Assembly (NCBI RefSeq): GCF_018446385.1
Contig: NC_055988.1
Span: 164,064,209-164,128,208, forward strand
Source of the DNA: Zingiber officinale
Lineage: Eukaryota; Streptophyta; Magnoliopsida; Zingiberales; Zingiberaceae
DNA length: 64,000 nt
Direction of reading: 5' to 3'
Under the pieces are notes generated by a model that saw only the letters and a list, made by a program, of their open reading frames with translations, ran no database searches and was not told the DNA's origin. Of this stretch, positions 35,249-46,339 are shown in pieces; positions within the stretch are counted from its first letter, which is position 1, and each line of letters begins with the position of its first letter. Both the position numbers and the translations under genes were made by a program.

Positions 35249-35607
35249 TTCTACTATGCTTGTTCAGTTTTCTGCAAGCTGTGACTACTACAACGCTAGG
35301 AGGCTTCCGACAACCTATGCTTCATCTTGTATTCATTTGTTGTTGGTATACTTTATTTCACTTACATATTGTACATTATAATATCATTTGATCATTTAGT
35401 GGATTGCTCAACGAAAGCGATCGACGATCGTGAGTCTTGGAGTAAGAGTCGTCAAATGCTTCGAACCAGGTAAAAAATAGACTTATCTTTTGTTTTCTAG
35501 TTTCACTTTTTTCCGTTGCGCACTCTAAGTTTTTACGAAAGAAAGAAAAAATTTTAAAAGCGTCGAGATTCACCCCCTCCCCCCTCATGATCTCTTACGA
35601 TCCAACA
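35249..35607 (+). repeat. LTR 'C', right end
   Basis: Continues 33641-34054. It shares with LTR 'A' the order GCTCAACGAAAGC, GAGTCTTGGAGTAAGAGTCG, TTCGAACCAGGTAA and a CACCCCCTCC tail, ending TACGATCCAACA. It is followed by GATTT and the resumed copia RT. Confidence 0.6.
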
Positions 35608-38420
35608 GATTTAACATCTAGTTGATATATCAACAACTCAAGTTGAGTAGCAAGAGCCATAAATATACGAATAGTTTCCATACGAATAACTGGTGCAAAT
35701 GTCTTGCCGAAGTCAATTCCAGGATGTTGAGCATAACCCTTAGCAACAATGCTAGCTTCATGCTTTTGAATAGAGTCATCTTCGTTGTACTTAGTCTTGA
35801 AGACCCATTTTAAGTCGATAATGTTGTTGGATAGTGGCTTTTCAATGAGCAGCCAAGTGTTATTTTTTTTAAATCATCTTTATTTCTTCATTCATGGGTT
35901 GTACCCAAACTTCTTCTCCAACAACATCCTCATAATTTTGGGGCTCACTAGCAACTAAAACAACATCACATACTTCATATATTTCTTGTAATGATCGAGC
36001 TAGTCTTTCTTGCCATTGAGTCAATTGTATCTGAAACCAACTAATCATTACTTGATGATGAAGAACTTGGAGTTTCTTGATTTGGATAAATTAAATGAGT
36101 GACTTCATTGTCTTGGAAAGGCATTGCATGTGAATCAAACTCTTTGTCTTCCCATTCCCATATACTTCCTTCATTAAAAATTACTATCTATTGAAATTAT
36201 CAACTCTTGAGTATTGGGATTATGCAACTTGTAACCTTTGGAATGATCACTATAGTCAATGAAGATGCATTTCTCTTCTTTTCCATCAAACTTTTCTCTA
36301 TTTTGCGGAAGAATGTAATAAGCCAAAGAATCAAAGATCTTAAGATGACCAACCTTTGGTTTTCAGTGGATCCCTGCTTCATAGGGTGTCATTTGTTGGA
36401 TAGCCTTAGTTGGAGATCTGTTCAAAAGATATATCGTTGTATTAACAACTTCTGCCTAGTAGGTGTTGGGCAAACTCTTAGCTTTCAACATGCTTTGAGC
36501 CATCTCTGCAATGTTAGGATTTTTATGTTCTACAATGTCATTTTGTTGAGGACTCTGTTGAACAGTAAGCTACCTTGTTATGCCTTTTTTTTTTACAATA
36601 GTTTCAAAATGGCTTTGAAATAAATTCTCTTCCTCTATCTGTTCTCAAGCCTTTAATGACTTGTCCACTTTCTCTTTCAACATAGGCCATAAATTGGAGA
36701 AATTTAAAGAAAACTTCAGAAGAAAAGAAAATATACCCACATCATCTTTGAATAATCATCAACAAATAAAAGAAAATATTTTTTATTGTTCAAGGAATAA
36801 GTTTTGGTTGGACTACAAATATCGGCATGCAATCATTCTAGCAGACTTGTAGCTCTCCATGAAAAATTAGGAAATGATATTCTATGATTTTTTTTTCCAT
36901 AAACACATCCTTCACAAACTCTCCCACTTACGTTAATAGAAGGTAACTCAATAGCCATAGTCTCTTTATTCAGTCATTTAAGACACTCATAATTTAAATG
37001 TGCATACCTCATATGCCAAAACATTAAATCATTTATGATTGCAAACTTTAAAAATCAGCTTTTCTTTATGAGACATGCACATTGGAAATACTCTATTTGA
37101 TGTCATAGGTACTATCATTATTGTTTGTTTCTTTTCCTTGTCACTCATTGTGCATCTATCCTTATCAAATGTGAGCATATAACCATTTACTATCAATCGA
37201 CCCACACTCAATAAATTTTGAGATAATTCAAGAACATAAAACACATCTTTGATAAGTTTAGAAGTATCTCCCTTTGTTTTCATGATGATATTACCTTTGC
37301 CTTCCACCTTCACATACTTTCCATCTCCAAGCTTCACTTTGGATTTAAATGAATCATCCAGATAAACAAAACTAGACTTTATAATTGTCAAATGGCAACT
37401 GCACCTGCTATCGAGGTACCATGTATCTCAATCTTCTTGTGTACTCATGCAAGAGTAGAATAATTGTTCTAAGAATTCATCATCTTCAGTGAAATTGACT
37501 TGATTTTTCAACTTCTTTAGGCAATTGATGTAAAGATGGCTAGAGTCTTCACAATTGTTAGATTGTCGAAACCAACAATCTTTACTTTCATGATTGCTCT
37601 TTTTTCATATGTGGTATTGTCTGAAATCTTTGTTGCTAAATTTATTTTTCTTCCACTCCTTGCCTTTTGATTCACCTCTTGAATTAGAATTCCAATGTTG
37701 ATACTTTGGTCATCTTGATCAATCTTTATTCTTTCTGTCTGTCACATTTATTTTGGATTGAAGAGCCTCCTCTAATGGTTCCTTTGTATATCTAATCATT
37801 CTATTCTCATGAGCTTCAACATAACCCATTAGTTCATATATATAGTCAATGTAGATAAGTTTCCTCAATGAATGACTAGAATAACATGTTGAAAATTTTG
37901 TCAACTATTTTCTTGTCTTCAATAGTATCACCACAATTTCTAATCAAGTTAACTATCTTAGTAATTTTTGAAAAAAGATCACGTACCCTTTCAGTGTCTT
38001 TCATGGACAAATTATCAAAATTCGTCCATAGAGTTTGTAATTTAATGACAATGATTTTCTCTGAACCTTGAAATTCTTTGTTCAGAACTTCCTAAGCATC
38101 CTTAGCCTTTTTAATATTGAAAATGCGAGGAAATATTGACTTCTCAATCCTTGTTGGATGTATCGTAGTGCATTTACATTTTGTTTGATATGCTTTTTAT
38201 ATTGTCGTTGTTGAGCATTTGTCCATGCTAGAGGAGACGTTGGTGATTCTTCGTAGCTTTATTTAGTTACCTCCCAAAGATCTTGTGAGATGAAAAATAT
38301 TTCCATCTGACTATTCCAATAATCATAATGCTCTCCATAAAAAATTGGAACTTGACTTAGAGAGTATTGGAAGAGGATATTTGTCATTAGGAAAGATAAA
38401 TATATACTTGCTCTGACACC
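35608..38420 (-). pseudogene. copia element 2 gag, protease, integrase and RT start
   Basis: Read on the minus strand: gag begins near 38400 (PIFYGEHYDYWNSQMEIFF); middle gag pieces occur at 37904-37719; a decayed zinc knuckle lies around 37610-37560. The pre-integrase region is at 37391-37029 (DGKYVKVEGKGNIIM, NLLSVGRLIVNGY). Integrase pieces follow at 36900-36190 (CEGCVYGKKNHRISF; QNDIVEH-like around 36540). The RT start is at 35830-35608 (KWVFKTKYNEDDSIQK, ARIVAKG-like, DFGKTFAPV). Stops and frame changes are frequent. The RT is cut at 35608 by the LTR nest. Confidence 0.78.
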
Positions 38421-38422
38421 AC

Positions 38423-38692
38423 TGATGGATATTGAAGTAGAGAACAATTTAACAATAGAGAAAACAAAAAATCTAATAAAGTATTTGATTGAACTTATTT
38501 ATGGCATAACCACTACAATCTTATAAAGATATCATGGATAGTTCTAAAATTACATTAGTTATTGCTTAATTAATTTGATCATTATATATTAAATTCATGA
38601 AACCTCACAATGCATGTGTTTTAATTCTATGTATGCATGTGTATATATTCTATGCATACATGTACATTAATTCTCAAAATTAATTTTTAACA
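38423..38692 (-). repeat. 5' LTR of copia element 2
   Basis: TG...CA ended on the minus strand. The primer site follows one base further on. Confidence 0.85.
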
Positions 38693-38697
38693 ATACT

Positions 38698-39587
38698 ATA
38701 CTCTAAACTCTAAAGCCAAAATCATAAATAGCTAAACCATAAGTTTAAAAAAAATTAAAAAAAAAATGTTACACACCGTGTAGTTGCGCACATGTGCACA
38801 TTGCGCGGTGTACAACATAACAATATATAAACCAAATCACCCTCAGCCTATCATAGTTAATCATACATTCATAGATCAATTGCAATGGACTCCCGCACTT
38901 CAGATAAGAGATCTTATATTATCGACTACTGGGTCATCGGAGGCTCTTGGACAGAAGCTAGCAATTGGTTTGCTTAGGATGATGGCGAGCTAGCTAAGAC
39001 ATGATTTTTTTTAGGCATCCTAATTTGGAGACTTCATGAGCTCGGATAGTGTGGAAGAATTAGTTGCAACTGAGTTATGCAGTCACATTTTGATGCTAAT
39101 GCAAGGGTGTCTTCCCAGTTCCCACTAAAGATAGACAGGATCGTTTAAAGGATCGACATTGTATTTTTTATGGACAAATATCAAAGACACAATAGGAGCA
39201 CATATTCTTCATATATATCGGTCATTGAGTGTTTATTCGGTTATTGAGTTTTTACTCTGATTTAATAATTTGTTAGACATAAGTAATTCCGAAATGACTG
39301 ATTATTATAATCTCTTTTATATATTAATTATTATTTTAATTAATAACTATCCGTGATCTATTTCTTTTATATTGACCAATTCATCTTTTACCAATATTAA
39401 ATTACAGGGATGATAAATTACATCTTTCGCAAAAATATTATAGGGACACTTCATCTTTCATCTCCGTTGAATTTTCGGGTTACTTAAGCCGAGCACGTGA
39501 CAGATGGGTTGAAAGGTTCTATCTCTTTGTGATGGTGGTCTGCCTTTTTGAACCGCCCCATCAATTCGTCCTCCAAATCTGCCCGCC
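38698..39587. other. Spacer and upstream region of the six-exon gene
   Basis: Mostly AT-rich. An imperfect palindrome lies at about 38773-38812 around CACATGTG, with arms ACACCGTGTAGTTGCGCA and TGCACATTGCGCGGTGTA. No TATA box could be placed with confidence before the ATG at 39588. Confidence 0.4.
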
Positions 39588-42114
39588 ATGGCCTCCCCCA
39601 CCTCCTCCTCCTCCTCCTCCGCCGCCGCCGCCTCCCTCGCGGCTTCCGCCCCGGATCCACCCTCCTCATCCGCCCATCCCCTCCCTCAACTGCGCCCATA
39701 CGCCTCAGCCTCACTCCGCCCTTCACCGGCCTTCTCTCCCCAGCCCGTCCTCGGCAAACCCCTAAACCCTCCCCCTCCCACGCAGGGACTTCTCTACCAC
39801 CACCGCGGTGCCTTCCCCCCGCGCCCCTCCGTTCGCCCCTCGCAGGCCGCTGCCGTTATGACCTTTGCGGCCGCCGCACAGGCGAGGCCTTTCGCGTACG
39901 GCCCCGCAGATTCGATGGTCACCCAGATGCATGTGCCCATCCACCACCTGAGACCGCCTCCTGCGCCGTTGGTGGTCCACCGGCCCGTCGTCGCTCCCAC
40001 CGGCCCGATTAAGAGCATCCAATCAGGAGCTCATCCAAAGGTTCGCTTTTTTACTATAATTTCATACCATCGTTTGTGGTTTTATCACAATTAGAGCTTT
40101 CTACGGTAGATCGAACTCTGATCTGTGCATTCCTCTAAATTTACAACTCAGGCTACGCCAAATGCTTCAGTGTCTTCAACAGCAGAGGACAACAAATTTA
40201 GGAAGAGGTAAGTGACTATTTGCATGATTTATCTCAACTTCACCATCCCTTTTTTCTTGCTATCACCGATCAAAATGTGCTGTGCAGGGAAAGGAGCAGG
40301 GAAGATGATGTTATGGTGATTAATGATCGTAAAGTAAGCATTGACACGGGATACTTTTCAAGACTTCTTTTCTATGTTGTTGAAGAGGAATATTAACACT
40401 AATGCATATATGTCTTTGTAGCTGTCTTCCATGTCAATCTCCAAAATTTGTTGGATTTCTGTTAACGTGTTTGCACCAGTATTTCTGTATAAGAATTGTC
40501 AAATGTTATTGCTAACTTCGCTAAGTGATATGCCTGGTACTGAATCTAGGTGGATAGCTATTTGCATAGGAGTAACGAGTCAGTTGAATTGAGTAAATAT
40601 GTATGCCTAATGTCATGATGAGTTATCCTTCAACAACTATTAAATATCTTAAGCATATAGATACTAATATAATATACTATCTTGAAGCCTTTTAAGTGAA
40701 AATGACATGCTTTCTCATGTCTCTGTGCATAAAAATATAATCTGTTTGATATGAGATATCTCTGTTTAACATGATTTTTTGTGGGAATATGTATCGTGAA
40801 TATCTAGTTATAAAAGGTGATAGAAGCCTTAGTCGATAGAGTATATTTGGTGGAACATGAATGCTGAATGTTGTTACTCTTAAGAGTTTGCAAAAGGCAC
40901 TTCCTTATATGGGTTTCACATTTCCATTATTGTTCTGATTCCAGTTTCGTATTAATTCAACAACAATTTTTTAGTAAGTTATTAGTTGATACTCAAACCA
41001 TTAGCAAAATGGAGGACATTTATAGCTAAGTATTTCGTCCTCTATAATGTTGGGACCATGGCCAATATGTTATTGGATAAAAGATTATTTAGTTCAATGG
41101 AGGTTGCATTGACGTGGCTATTCCAAGCAAATAATATTATTTATTTTTTTAGAACATTGTTCGATTAGGCTGATTTTGTTTTATGACATATTAGAGCAAA
41201 GGTGATAACGCTCACCCCAAGCGGCTCAGTATTGTCGGCCCTTGCTAGATACAGACGCATGAGGAAAGTTAGGCACCTAACGAGGCATTTTGCATCCATT
41301 GAAATTGACCCCAAGACCTATTGATTTTGTTTTATTACATAGTTTGCACACTTGGTTGATTTGATGACATCTATTGGTAGTGAGTCAGACTCTGCAGTAG
41401 TTTAAACCTCGTCACTGATGATGACTATAATGGCTCTTGAAGGTCAAGTTATTGGATGGTTGCTCAACATCCCTTTATTCTCTTTGCCGATTATGGGTGT
41501 GGAATGGCCAGCCTCATGAAATTCAGGTTTTGACATTCTCATGTATTCAAGAAAATTTTACCCTGTGATTTTGTTTTTTGTGAATTTGATATTTCAAGCT
41601 TCTATGCTTCAAACTATAAGAATCATCTTGATAAGCAGGTCATTTGATGACCACTTTACCATTTCTTGAGCTTGCTTAATGCCCAGTGATTATACACTCC
41701 TAAAGGATCTTTCTCCTGTATATCTACTATAAAGAGTGAACATTATGGCATTGGGTCCTGCCATATGGACTGGTAGTTTGCGTCCATAGGTGCATAGGAT
41801 TGTAATAATTTGTCAAGCATTAGCAAGTTCCTATCTCTCTCTTTTTAGTTCTTTTATTTGAACATGAATCCTATTTGTTTACAGACAAACTTTGGAGATG
41901 GTGAGAAGCTTCTTCCAAGACCTTTGCCTGCTTCTATGGTTGATTCTGAAGTGAATGCGCTACACGAAAATGATACCGAGTCTGATGATGTCAAGGAGGA
42001 TGAGGTATATTTCTGAAGTGACTAAACAAGTTGTAAATGGTATTGAAGCTGTAAAGTGTGGCTTCAGCAATAATAAAAGAGGATTTTAGATGTCTTGGAT
42101 CTACTATTCAACAA

Positions 42115-42162
<48 letters not shown>

Positions 42163-44062
42163 GTGAATTTAGTGGAGATTTTAGAGTCTTGTGTTATTCT
42201 CATGTGTCTCTTAGGCTAGAGGAAAACTCTACAAAATTATGTTGTTTTTCATCTATAATTTGAGCCAAAATATTCATGACAAAAAAAAAATAGTATGACA
42301 GAGATGAGAATGAGGAGATGGGTGTACGGATTCACCAAAAGGAAGCGAATAAGAAATATTAATATGCTAGTGCAATTAGATGTAGCTTTAATTAGTGAGA
42401 AAATTAGAGGAACTATGTAAACATTCGAATGTCTTAAAAAGCAAAATAGTCTAATTCATCAATTATCATTGAATGTGAGAGGTATAAAAGGAAATTAAAT
42501 AAAATTCTACTCAATAAAATTGCAAGTACTTTAAAATAATTGGGGGCATTAAAAGCACAATCTCATATTAAATTCAATGATGGGATGATATGATCCATTT
42601 AGATAGTTGGGGCTTAGTGTTTGGTATGTTGTTGTAGTATCAGTTATATTTATTGCAAGGGTTAGTGTTTTTGTATATTGTATCACTAGATACCAAAATA
42701 TAGTTTGATCAATATTTTTCTTGCCAAATTTTAACATTAGAAAATTCAGTCTAAAAGGTTCGAATTTATGTCGTTGTATGTCGTTTGTTACTAGGTTATG
42801 CAGAAAACTTGTGATTCTAAAACAACTAATTATAACATTTTCTATCATACAGATGATTATGTAGGTGTTCTTTTAAAGCATATCATTACAGATGGAAACT
42901 CCAAGTTGGTGCAAGTAAAATAACACTTTAAGTACCTTACAGTCAAGGACATAGTTTGGTCAATAATGGTTTTAGATTACAAATCATAGGTTCACATTCA
43001 AATATAATGTTTGAAGAGCCTTTCTTATGCATATAGATTGTTTCAATTTGTTTGTCATCCTTTCTTATGCCTTAAATTGTAATTCTGAGCAGTATATCTT
43101 CCAATTTTATCTTGAATTGAGACATTAGAAATGAAGACCAAGTTTTATACCAAGAACTACGTTCATTGCTTTCAAAATCACTTCTTTTGTGGTTTTCTAG
43201 GTGCTTCCGTTGCATGCTTTCATTTGCGTTTCTTTATTAATGACCACTATGGTAGAATTTTAATATGAAAAGCAAACTTGTATTGACATGTAAATTAAAC
43301 TTGCAGCATGTTGGCTCTATTGAGGAGTTATCTATGGAAGATTTGCTCCACAGACATGTAAAACATGCAAAAATTGTCAGGGCGCGGTATGCTCATGATA
43401 TTTTTCCCTTTTTTTTATTCTTTCCATCTTTCTTAACCAATAAGAAATTGCATTTTGTTATTCAATTTTTCAGTGGAAAATTGAATTTTATCAAGTAAGT
43501 TCCGTTACTTGGCATATGCTAGAACTATACAATTTCTTTTTCATTAATTTTTAGATGTTGGTTGCACACATATAATGGTGTAACTACATGTCATCGATTG
43601 GCCTAAAAGATCTCCTCACCACGACAGAACCTGAAGAATTATTTAATATTCTTCTTTATTGGATCCTCGTAGGCCATTGGGCTTCATCCTTTTTTACCTA
43701 AAGAAGCTAGTACCAGCCTTCTACTTCTATGCAATGAGTATCCGTTTACAAAGTCTTTGCTGTTTATATGATTAATTTGGTTGTTAGCTAAGAAGAACAA
43801 AGAGACCTTCACCCAATTAGCATTCAATATATTTCTTTTCCCTTTTTTTGGTTTCAAAGAACAAATCTATGTTTTGCTAGTCAAGGAAAACTACTGCAGA
43901 AACTGTTAAAAGAGTAAAGAATTTTCTTAATCTGGTGTTTCTTTGCGAATGTGATGTAGATTGAGAAAAGAGCGTCTTCGGAGGATTCAACGGTGCAAAC
44001 AGAGACTCGCACTTCTTCTTCCTCCACCAAGTGAGCTTGGTAAAAATGAGATCACTCCATAA
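39588..44062 (+). CDS. Six-exon plant gene of unknown function (285 aa)
   Basis: Exons 39588-40040, 40152-40207, 40288-40333, 41885-42004, 43307-43386 and 43960-44062 join in frame through GT/AG introns to give 285 residues. The start has a strong context (GCCATGGCC). Residues 1-150 are low-complexity, rich in Pro, Ser and Ala (SSSSSSAAAASLAAS, PPAPLVVHRPVVAPTGP). The middle is acidic and hydrophilic (HENDTESDDVKEDE). The C-terminus is a basic, probably helical segment (MEDLLHRHVKHAKIVRAR, LRKERLRRIQRCKQRLALLL) ending PPPSELGKNEITP. There is no signal peptide, membrane helix or enzyme motif. The composition suggests a nuclear adaptor or DNA/RNA-associated protein, but that is a guess and I do not recognise the family. 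Phase agreement across five introns supports it as real. Intron 4 carries a (GA)21 microsatellite. Confidence 0.75.
41192..41335. repeat. Possible SINE or TE fragment in intron 3
   Basis: A GC-richer block in an AT-rich intron: AAAGGTGATAACGCTCACCC ... TTTTGCATCCATTGAAATTG. A similar opening (TAAAGGTGATAATCTTCACC) with a TTTTGCAT word about 90 bp later occurs near 61256. Pol III boxes are not convincing. Confidence 0.3.
42119..42160. repeat. (GA)21 microsatellite
   Basis: Uninterrupted GA repeat in intron 4 of the six-exon gene. Confidence 0.95.
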
Positions 44063-44654
44063 AATCAGCTGAGCAATTACGATTGGGTGTTTCACTTCAT
44101 CCCACAGGCATCCAGAGCTGTTCCATGTTGAAGAAACGCCCAATGTATGTTTGCTAATCTTTAAAATTGTTGTGGAATATGGATTGAAATTGTTCCTGTA
44201 TTACAGCTCTAGATTTGTTTATGCCAATTTCTTCCTCTTTTATAGTGAATTTCTTCAGTTTTATGATTTTGAAGCAATTGTACAAGAGAACTTTTCCACA
44301 TATGTTAAGGATTGAGAATGAGGTAGATAATTTTGATGGAAACATAGAAAATATGGAGAGAAATAACTCGTGAATTTTGTCATGATCATTCATTCATTCA
44401 TTCATATATTATTCATATAGCTCAAATGTTATCATGCAGTCTCTAATTTTAATCTTCCTATTAACTTGCTTCTAATCATATTTAGCGCTGTGCAAGGTTT
44501 TCTTGGAAGTTACATTTCTGTGCTGGTAGATAATCCAATCTACAGTATCTCATATGGTTTAACATGCAGTAGAGCCTTGCATTTCGTTACAAATGTGATT
44601 GATAAACCAACTATTAATCCAATGGAGTGAGCTGAGCTAATTACACTAGTCCAT

Positions 44655-44760
44655 TGCCAACCCTGGTTATGGTGCAGTGGTAGAATACTCATGCAGTTTT
44701 CTAAGTATTCATGATTTGATTCTCAATTGTGATATATTGTAGGATATTTTCTTTTATGGA
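44655..44760 (+). mobile_element. Possible degraded tRNA-derived SINE
   Basis: GGTTATGGTGCAGTGGTAGA fits pol III box A. About 50 bp later ATTTGATTCTC is a weak box B. No clear target duplication or tail. Confidence 0.35.
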
Positions 44761-45606
44761 ATGATAAACTTGAAATGTTAAGTTGTTGGGTTGTCTGTTG
44801 GCTATTGCGAGTATTTCTGGATTTATTTCAATGATGGATGGAAAATTTTTGTAAGACTGAATCAGTCATTCTCAGGAATAATTGATCCAAAGGATTGAAT
44901 TATTGATGCTAGCTAAAAGTAAACTAGTCAATTGTCATTATTTTGTTGGCCACTTTTGAGTCGATGCACACACGATCATAACACCATTGGCATGGTTAGA
45001 GGTGGACTCACAAAAGGGCAAGGGGCTCCTGGGCCCCTCATTTTTTTTAAAAAAAATACTAATATACTCTTAAATTTTAATTAAGAAAGTAAATTTATTT
45101 TAAAAACAAAAGTCACAAAATCCTTTTTCTAATCTTTTTCTCTTGCCTTCTTTTCAAAAAAAAAAAATCTCTTAGCTTGTGATCTGGAAGGTATCACATT
45201 TTCTCTTACTTCCTTACCCTTTTTGACTTTTCAATTATGATATTTTGGAAATATATATTATATTTATTTATTATTTTTTATGTTTAAATTGTTAGTTTGG
45301 TGTCTTTGAGTTTTCATCTATTTTGATATTAGAAATTTTAAATTTTTTCTATTGTTTTGGAGTGTTGATTGTTGAATATTTGTTAGTTTTATCATTTAAG
45401 ATTGATTCTAAGTATTCTTATTTTTGACATTTGCCTTGATTTTTTTTGTAGAATTATGTATTATGTTAAGATATTTTTTAAGAAAATCAAATGTTTAAAA
45501 ATATCATCTTTTGAAAAAAAAAAAGGGAATTGATCTGAAAAAAGAATTATGAAACTTGTGTTGAAAAAAATTTAAGAGTCATATTGGTTTAGATATAGAG
45601 GATTAA

Positions 45607-45668
45607 GATTTAGGATTATGGATTATAAACCTAATATGATTTAGGATTATGGATTATAAACCTAATAT
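45607..45668. repeat. Perfect 31-bp tandem duplication
   Basis: Units 45607-45637 and 45638-45668 are identical (GATTTAGGATTATGGATTAT...). Recent local slippage within the relic hAT. Confidence 0.9.
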
Positions 45669-45818
45669 CTGTGAAAGAGTTTGAAAAAAGTATTATATAA
45701 GAAGCCCACACCAACTCCATAAGCATAAATTTAAAACTAGATATTTCAATAACAAGCTAAGAAGATTTAATTGGTCCTGGTTTGATGAATTTGATTGGTT
45801 AGAGTATAACATTACATG

Positions 45819-46297
45819 TAGAGATGTAAACGAGCCGAACCGAGTCGAATAGTATCAGGCTCTAGCTCGGCTCGAGCTCGACTCGTTTTAGAATTATCAG
45901 GCTCACGAACAGTTCGAGCTCGGCTCGTTATTAGCTCAATTATCAAAGTTAACGAGCCTAACTTGTTAAGCGAGCTCAGACTCATTTTCGGGCTCGTTTA
46001 GAGCTTGTTTTAGAGCTCGTTTTTTGGCTCATTTTAAGGTTCGTTTTAAAGTTCGTTTTTTTTTTACTCGTTTTAAAGCTCATTTTTTTTTTGCTCACGA
46101 GCCTATAAACGAACATGTTCGCGAGCTCACGAGCCGAATATCCTTAAGTTCGAGCTCGGCTCGATAAAACTGTCGAGTTCGAAATCGAGCTCGAGCTCGA
46201 GCTCGGCTCGATAAGATAAACGAACGAACTCGAATAAATTTTTTATCGAATCGAGCTCCGAATAGCTAACGAATCGTTTGGTTCATTTACATCCTTA
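45819..46297. mobile_element. Ac-like non-autonomous hAT MITE (479 bp)
   Basis: The left end TAGAGATGTAAACGAGCC and right end (reverse complement TAAGGATGTAAATGAACC) are inverted repeats resembling the TAGGGATGAAA ends of maize Ac. They are flanked by a perfect 8-bp duplication ATTACATG (45811-45818 and 46298-46305). The interior is packed with GAGCTCGGCTCG-type words on both strands, which may serve as subterminal transposase binding sites. No ORF. Confidence 0.88.
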
Positions 46298-46339
46298 ATT
46301 ACATGCTACATTTTGTCCATATTGCTATCTTTTCCAGAA

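Larger units (their letters stand above)
29406..38692 (-). mobile_element. Ty1/copia element 2, disrupted by nested LTRs
   Basis: The LTRs are 38423-38692 (5', minus strand, TGTTAAAAATTAATTTTGAG ... ATATCCATCA) and 29406-29652 (3'). The primer site on the minus strand at 38421-38410 is TGGTGTCAGAGC, one base off the common initiator-Met site. A polypurine tract (AAGAGAGAGGG) lies at about 29653-29665. The flanking 5 bp are ATACG (29401-29405) and ATACT (38693-38697), one mismatch. Internal order on the minus strand: gag (38420-37560), protease and pre-integrase (37391-36870), integrase (36870-36190), RT (35850-35608, then 30254 onward), RNase H (29960-29660). The RT is split by the 5.35-kb nest at 30262-35607. 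Many stops; inactive. Confidence 0.88.

Noticed and set aside
39484-40022. Minus-strand Arg/Gly-rich ORFs
   Set aside because: Reverse frames of the Pro/Ser/Ala-rich first exon of the six-exon gene, which has a strong start context and in-phase splicing.
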